From contig JAQWGQ010000002.1 in assembly GCA_029238125.1 (NCBI GenBank), positions 30,068 through 94,067 of the forward strand: a stretch of DNA of 64,000 nucleotides, in the 5' to 3' direction. The notes under the pieces were generated by a model. The model saw only the letters and a program-made list of their open reading frames with translations, searched no databases and was not told the origin of the DNA. The position numbers and the translations under genes are program-made. This DNA comes from Flavobacteriaceae bacterium (lineage in GTDB: Bacteria > Bacteroidota > Bacteroidia > Flavobacteriales > Flavobacteriaceae). Shown in pieces: positions 63,425 through 64,000 of this stretch; the stretch's first letter is position 1, and the number at the start of each line of letters is the position of its first letter.

Positions 63425-64000
63425 CTAGTTCTTTACAACCTTATATGTTAGTTCTTCGTTGTTTGACTTGTCTGTTGCTTTTACTATGTAAGTAGCAGTT
63501 GATAGGTGTGCCATATTGATGTTGTTTCCTGTAAGTGCCATTACTTTATTTCCTGCCATATCGTAAACTTCTATATCATACTCTTTATCGCCCTGAATAG
63601 TAATTATTGAAGTTGTTGGGTTGGGGTAGATTGTTATAGCGTTAGAGTAGTTGTTTGTTGATGCTGTGAAGGCGTTTCTAACGAAGCGGACAGAAAGCCC
63701 TTCAGTATACCACGCTTGTAACCTCTCCAAGTCCGCTCGATTTCTATCCAAATTACGCCTATATAAATCACTGCTCCACAAAAGTGTGTAATCCCATTCT
63801 CCTCCGAAATGTCCATCCTCTGTCCTTGTGCCTACAGGAAATAGATTAAATCCACTTGAATTATTTGTACTTTGATTACTTCCTACAACATTCTGCATTG
63901 ATGTTTCTAACCAATTTGTCCACCCCGTATTAGATGCTATTGACTTCCCTATTTTGTTTCCTGTGGTAGTGCCATCATAATTATAGCCATTGGCAATGAG
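63425..64000 (-). CDS. FISUMP-domain surface protein with T9SS type A sorting domain, partial
   Basis: The frame is open to the right edge; an internal ATG at 63898 is not the start. What is present is the end of a Fibrobacter succinogenes major paralogous (FISUMP) domain (LIANGYNYDGTTTGNK, GGEWDYTLLWSSDLYRRNL, GLSVRFVRN), followed by a T9SS type A sorting domain (ITIYPNPTTSIITIQG, VYDMAGNKVM, LSTATYIVKA). The product should be exported by the type IX system to the cell surface. It is cargo of, or next to, the integrative element. Confidence 0.82.
   Translation of the reverse strand, partial: LIANGYNYDGTTTGNKIGKSIASNTGWTNWLETSMQNVVGSNQSTNNSSGFNLFPVGTRTEDGHFGGEWDYTLLWSSDLYRRNLDRNRADLERLQAWYTEGLSVRFVRNAFTASTNNYSNAITIYPNPTTSIITIQGDKEYDIEVYDMAGNKVMALTGNNINMAHLSTATYIVKATDKSNNEELTYKVVKN

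Larger units (their letters stand above)
61694..64000 (+). mobile_element. Left end of an integrative element at tRNA-Arg(ACG), partial
   Basis: The element is inferred from the displaced tRNA 3' half, the adjacent tyrosine recombinase gene and the A+T-rich cargo. The left boundary is the tRNA fragment; the right end is outside the window. No transfer, relaxase or phage structural genes are visible within the first 2.3 kb, so the class (integrative and conjugative element, prophage or simple island) cannot be decided. Confidence 0.7.

Overview
The window is chromosomal DNA from a member of the Bacteroidota, almost certainly class Flavobacteriia. The evidence is: several -7 boxes of the Bacteroidota form TAnnTTTG close to start codons; two TonB-dependent receptors with carboxypeptidase-regulatory-like N-terminal domains; C-terminal type IX secretion (T9SS) sorting domains; a BshC (bacillithiol) gene; DUF368, DUF349, DUF1800 and DUF1501 genes; and a pyrG-yidC neighbourhood typical of the class. 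The GH16 hydrolase and sulfatase at the right suggest a marine, polysaccharide-using organism (inference).

Positions 1 to about 44,500 are dense housekeeping DNA. Left to right: the end of bshC; guaA, a LysM/receptor protein, pyrG, yidC and mnmA (+); an outer-membrane protein and lysA (-); sucC and hsp20 (+); a bactofilin-like gene and uvrB (-); a conserved unknown (+); a minus-strand run of a pRiA4b ORF-3-like gene, ctaA/COX15, a CCA-adding-type enzyme, tsaC and dapD; ruvX-def-mazG (+); a minus-strand DUF349/aroE/DUF368/DUF368 operon; a minus-strand block of TPR, aminotransferase, OstA-like, purA, fur, spoT and trmH genes; a frameshifted LytTR response regulator, rocD and a cysteine desulfurase (+); a TonB receptor and an M23 peptidase (-); and a coiled-coil gene plus zapA followed by a probable 6S RNA.

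From about 44,500 to 55,700 the DNA is accessory: a membrane protein, a DUF1800/DUF1501 pair with a T9SS tail, an Oar-like TonB receptor, a second TonB receptor broken by a frameshift and a stop codon, and a small methyltransferase.

From about 55,800 to the end the DNA is visibly richer in A+T and is built like an integration hotspot. A 44-nt piece of a tRNA-Arg(ACG) gene (anticodon loop to 3' end, minus strand) lies at 61694-61737, just upstream of a tyrosine recombinase gene. This is best read as the left attachment site of an integrative element running off the right edge. Left of it are two tandem 101-bp units carrying the tRNA terminator hairpin. Diverged copies of the unit and shorter tRNA-end remnants recur at 56774, 56876, 57038 and 58620. 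They separate small gene islets (GH16; a frameshifted sulfatase; a secreted protein and an unknown gene). I read this as repeated insertion at one tRNA locus. It is the most unusual structure in the window.

At least three genes (response regulator, TonB receptor, sulfatase), and possibly the start of the OstA-like gene, are broken at homopolymer runs. This could be real decay, length variation of the runs, or sequencing error, and should be settled before calling them pseudogenes.
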